A stretch of DNA of 7,947 bases, from NCBI GenBank assembly GCA_964344495.1, contig CAYFNI010000101.1, forward strand, positions 1 through 7,947. The letters are read 5' to 3'. Both the position numbers and the translations under genes were made by a program. The notes beneath the pieces were generated by a model, which was not told the origin of the DNA, ran no database searches, and saw only the letters and a program-made list of their open reading frames with translations. The stretch comes from UBA6136 sp964344495 (GTDB taxonomy: Bacteria; Pseudomonadota; Gammaproteobacteria; Methylococcales; Methylococcaceae). This document shows, in pieces, positions 6,259-7,947 of this stretch (its first letter is position 1; each line of letters begins with the position of its first letter).

Positions 6259-7075
6259 ATGACTCCCGACCGTCCTGCCTTCGCCCTGTTGTTGCTGAGC
6301 CTCGCTCTGCAGCCGTGTGCGTGGTCGGATGAGGACGATGCACCGCTGGCCGCCCCCTCCGCCGTTCCGGGCCGCGCCGGCGAGCTCAAGCTCAGCGCCG
6401 AACAGCGCCAGACCGCCGGACTGGTGATCGACCGGCTGTCCGCCGTCAGCCTGATCCCCGAAACCCCGACCTATGGCAAGGTGCTGGACATCCAGCCCCT
6501 GCTCGATCTCCGGGCATATCTGGGGCCCGACCCTGGCCCAGCTGGCGCTGGAGGGCCGTTCGCCGCTGCTGGAGCAACTGGCCAACCATCACCGCTTTCT
6601 GGTCCAGGTCAGCCTGCCGGCGGGCGTAACGCTGCCCGCTGAGGGCACGCCAATCCTGATTGGCCGCGATCTCGACCGCAACCGTGCGATACGGACCGAA
6701 CTGCTGTCCGCCGCCCCGCGGACCGATGAGCTGACCCAGGGCGAAACCTGGTACGTCCACGCCGCCGGCGAACACCTGCGCGCCGGCATGCGTGTCAACG
6801 CCTGGATCCCAAACGGCGCGCGCCGTTCAGGTGTCTCGCTGCCGTCCAGCGCGCTGGTCTGGCATGCCGGCAAGGCCTGGGTCTATCGTGAAAATGCCGA
6901 TGGCAGCTTCACCCGTCTGGCGATTGACCCAGACACCGCCAATGGCGCAACGCTCTTCGTCGAATCGGTACTGGTCCCGGGCGATCGGGTCGTCGTCACC
7001 GGCGCGCAAACGCTGCTGTCCGAGGAGTTCCGCAGTCATATTCCGGAAGAAGACGAGGCTACCGAGAACCGTTGA
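6259..7075 (+). pseudogene. RND-type efflux periplasmic adaptor (HlyD/membrane fusion protein family), internally deleted and frameshifted
   Basis: Two halves of one adaptor protein lie in different frames. From ATG 6259 comes a signal peptide (FALLLLSLALQPCAWS) and then LKLSAEQRQTAGLVIDRL and TPTYGKVLDIQPLLDLRA, the typical start of a metal/multidrug RND adaptor up to the first barrel strands. At about 6505-6525 the coherent sequence moves by +1 into the frame that reads WGPTLAQLALEG, LVQVSLPAGVTLP, TQGETWYVHAAGEHLRAGMRV, VSLPSSALVWHAGKAWVYR and VLVPGDRVVVTGAQTLLSEEFR, ending at 7075. The coiled-coil hairpin and lipoyl half expected between the two parts (roughly 90-110 residues) are missing, so this is more than a simple frame error. 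Left alone, the first frame ends at 6642. No RND pump gene follows. The protein should be non-functional unless the junction is an assembly fault. Confidence 0.8.
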
Positions 7076-7123
7076 GGCCGGTTCGGGGTAAACTTCCACC
7101 CTGACACACCGGAAGCCGGCCTC
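7074..7123 (+). terminator. Hairpin overlapping the end of the broken adaptor gene (possible terminator)
   Basis: GAGGCCGG (7074-7081) pairs exactly with CCGGCCTC (7116-7123), and the stem extends by TTC/GAA after one bulged G. It begins within the TGA stop at 7073-7075. The loop is long and there is no T-tract after the stem, so intrinsic termination is doubtful. It may instead protect a transcript end or be incidental in GC-rich DNA. Confidence 0.3.
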
Positions 7124-7173
7124 GCTCAGCCTACCGCTCACCCGACGACCCAGAACCCAACCACACCGCCATC

Positions 7174-7641
7174 ATGAACGCTCAGATTCAATTCACCATC
7201 GCCAGTCTGCTCGGTGCCGTCCTGTTGACGGCCTGTACCACGCTCAAGCACGAGTACCGGGAATCGAATGCCCGTTCGATGGAAGAGCAGCTGCGTGACG
7301 CCGGCTTCAAGGTCATGCTGGCGGATACCCAGGAGCGGCAAAAGATGCTGACCACCCTGCGGCCCGAAACCCTGACCCGCATCCCCCGCCCGGACAACGT
7401 CTACTACATCTATGCCGATCCGGATCTGTGCAGCTGTCTGTATGTCGGGCGTGAAAGCGAGTACGACAAGCTCCAGCAACTGTCGGCTGACATGGCCAAA
7501 TCCAATCAGGCCATGATTACCCATGAGATTGCCGAAAACCAGCAGGCCGGCTGGGCACCATCCGGGCCGTGGGGCAACTGGGGCTACTGGGGCATCACCA
7601 ACCCCAACAGCATGGGCCGCCCGGCCTGGGATCCCGAGTAA
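7174..7641 (+). CDS. Uncharacterised outer-membrane lipoprotein
   Basis: A 155-residue protein with a lipoprotein signal peptide: hydrophobic FTIASLLGAVLLTAC with lipobox LTAC and the lipidated cysteine at residue 21. Residue 22 is Thr rather than Asp, which predicts sorting to the outer membrane. The mature part has a charged, probably helical stretch (about 27-60), then NVYYIYADPDLCSCLYVG (75-92) with a close cysteine pair C86/C88, then a second helix, and ends in a Trp/Gly/Pro-rich tail (127-140, WAPSGPWGNWGYWG). I recognise the general type as a small conserved proteobacterial hypothetical lipoprotein but no function. ATG 7174 directly precedes the signal peptide; no clear ribosome binding site is seen. 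It is separated from its neighbours by 98 and 88 bp and may be transcribed on its own. Confidence 0.85.
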   Translation: MNAQIQFTIASLLGAVLLTACTTLKHEYRESNARSMEEQLRDAGFKVMLADTQERQKMLTTLRPETLTRIPRPDNVYYIYADPDLCSCLYVGRESEYDKLQQLSADMAKSNQAMITHEIAENQQAGWAPSGPWGNWGYWGITNPNSMGRPAWDPE

Positions 7642-7729
7642 GGCCTGCGTCCGCCGGATGAGCGCAGCGTCATGCCTGCCCGATTCCCGTATCGTGCCCG
7701 TCGGTTGCGGCTGAGGGACTGAACCCGGC

Positions 7730-7947
7730 ATGCGGCAGACGGCGCTTCAGACCGGCCTACACGCCCGGCAGGCGGAACAGCAGCCCCACGGTCCGGGTCG
7801 ACGGCTGCTGGTTGCCGTGCTGGTGTCGATCGGCCTGCACCTGCTCGGCTGGCAGTTTCGCAACTGGCTGGACCGCCAGCCGGACACGCTGGCCAAACCG
7901 CTTCCGCCGATCAGCGTCACCCTGGTACCCGCGCCGGTGGCGACAAC
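7730..7947 (+). CDS. TonB-like or DUF3108-like envelope protein, N-terminus only
   Basis: The reading frame from ATG 7730 is open to the window end (72 codons). It encodes a basic, polar N-terminus of about 25 residues, one membrane span (RRLLVAVLVSIGLHLLGW, about 24-41), then a proline-rich stretch KPLPPISVTLVPAPVATT. A short cytoplasmic tail, one span with a histidine in it and a PP-x-V-x-LVPAP periplasmic linker are typical of TonB energy transducers. The same start is also seen in some betaproteobacterial DUF3108 periplasmic proteins. The deciding C-terminal domain lies outside the window. GAGGGA lies 11 bases upstream of the ATG, somewhat far for a ribosome binding site, so the start is tentative. 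Confidence 0.6.
   Translation, partial: MRQTALQTGLHARQAEQQPHGPGRRLLVAVLVSIGLHLLGWQFRNWLDRQPDTLAKPLPPISVTLVPAPVAT

Noticed and set aside
5614..6585. Long minus-strand open frame (323 residues) opposite the flavoprotein and adaptor
   Set aside because: It is Gln/Gly/Arg-rich low-complexity sequence with no family motifs and lies exactly antisense to a well-supported flavoprotein gene; long shadow frames are expected in GC-rich DNA.
6259..7075. Programmed frameshift instead of a pseudogene for the adaptor
   Set aside because: No slippery heptamer is evident at the junction, and a frameshift would not explain why the hairpin domain is missing.
7088..7093. TAAACT as a -10 box for the lipoprotein gene
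   Set aside because: It matches only four of six positions, lacks a -35 at the right distance and falls in the loop of the hairpin at 7074-7123.
7642..7729. Possible terminator or small RNA between the lipoprotein and the TonB-like gene
   Set aside because: Only short, weak complementarity (TGCG/CGCA) and no T-tract; nothing supportable is seen.

Overview
The window looks like a chromosomal segment of a GC-rich Gram-negative proteobacterium. An outer-membrane lipoprotein, an O-antigen-ligase-like membrane protein, the remnant of a periplasmic efflux adaptor and a TonB-like protein all require a double membrane. A betaproteobacterium is my best guess from the style of the proteins, but nothing here proves a lineage. 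No rRNA, tRNA, CRISPR array, insertion sequence or integrase was found.

Region 1 (1-4901) is a cell-surface polysaccharide locus, probably for lipopolysaccharide core/O-antigen or a related glycan. On the minus strand an O-antigen ligase/polymerase-like membrane protein (420-1610) overlaps by 8 bp the start of a family-2 glycosyltransferase that runs off the left edge (1-427). An 83-bp intergenic gap holding a 10-bp-arm imperfect inverted repeat separates these from a divergent plus-strand run: a second family-2 glycosyltransferase (1694-2650) and two tandem, paralogous family-4 glycosyltransferases (2650-3768 and 3765-4901). The three plus-strand genes are joined by stop/start overlaps of 1 and 3 bp without clear ribosome binding sites, so they are probably translationally coupled. 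At the first junction an A AAA AAC heptamer sits in the correct phase immediately before the stop codon, so a -1 slip would fuse the GT2 to the GT4 protein.

Region 2 (4924-6177) encodes an FAD-dependent flavoprotein of the HI0933/YhiN-like group, apparently of the PP_4765 type, only 22 bp downstream of the last glycosyltransferase. It is a housekeeping-type gene of unknown substrate and probably unrelated to glycan assembly.

Region 3 (6259-7947) starts with a broken RND-type efflux adaptor gene. Its N-terminus and C-terminal half lie in different reading frames, and the coiled-coil hairpin expected between them is absent. A small uncharacterised outer-membrane lipoprotein and the N-terminus of a TonB-like or DUF3108-like single-span envelope protein follow, the latter cut by the right edge.

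Base composition changes along the window. The divergent ligase/GT2 part has more A/T-rich stretches and runs of A or T than the genes from about 2650 onward, which fits the frequent import or exchange of surface-glycan genes.
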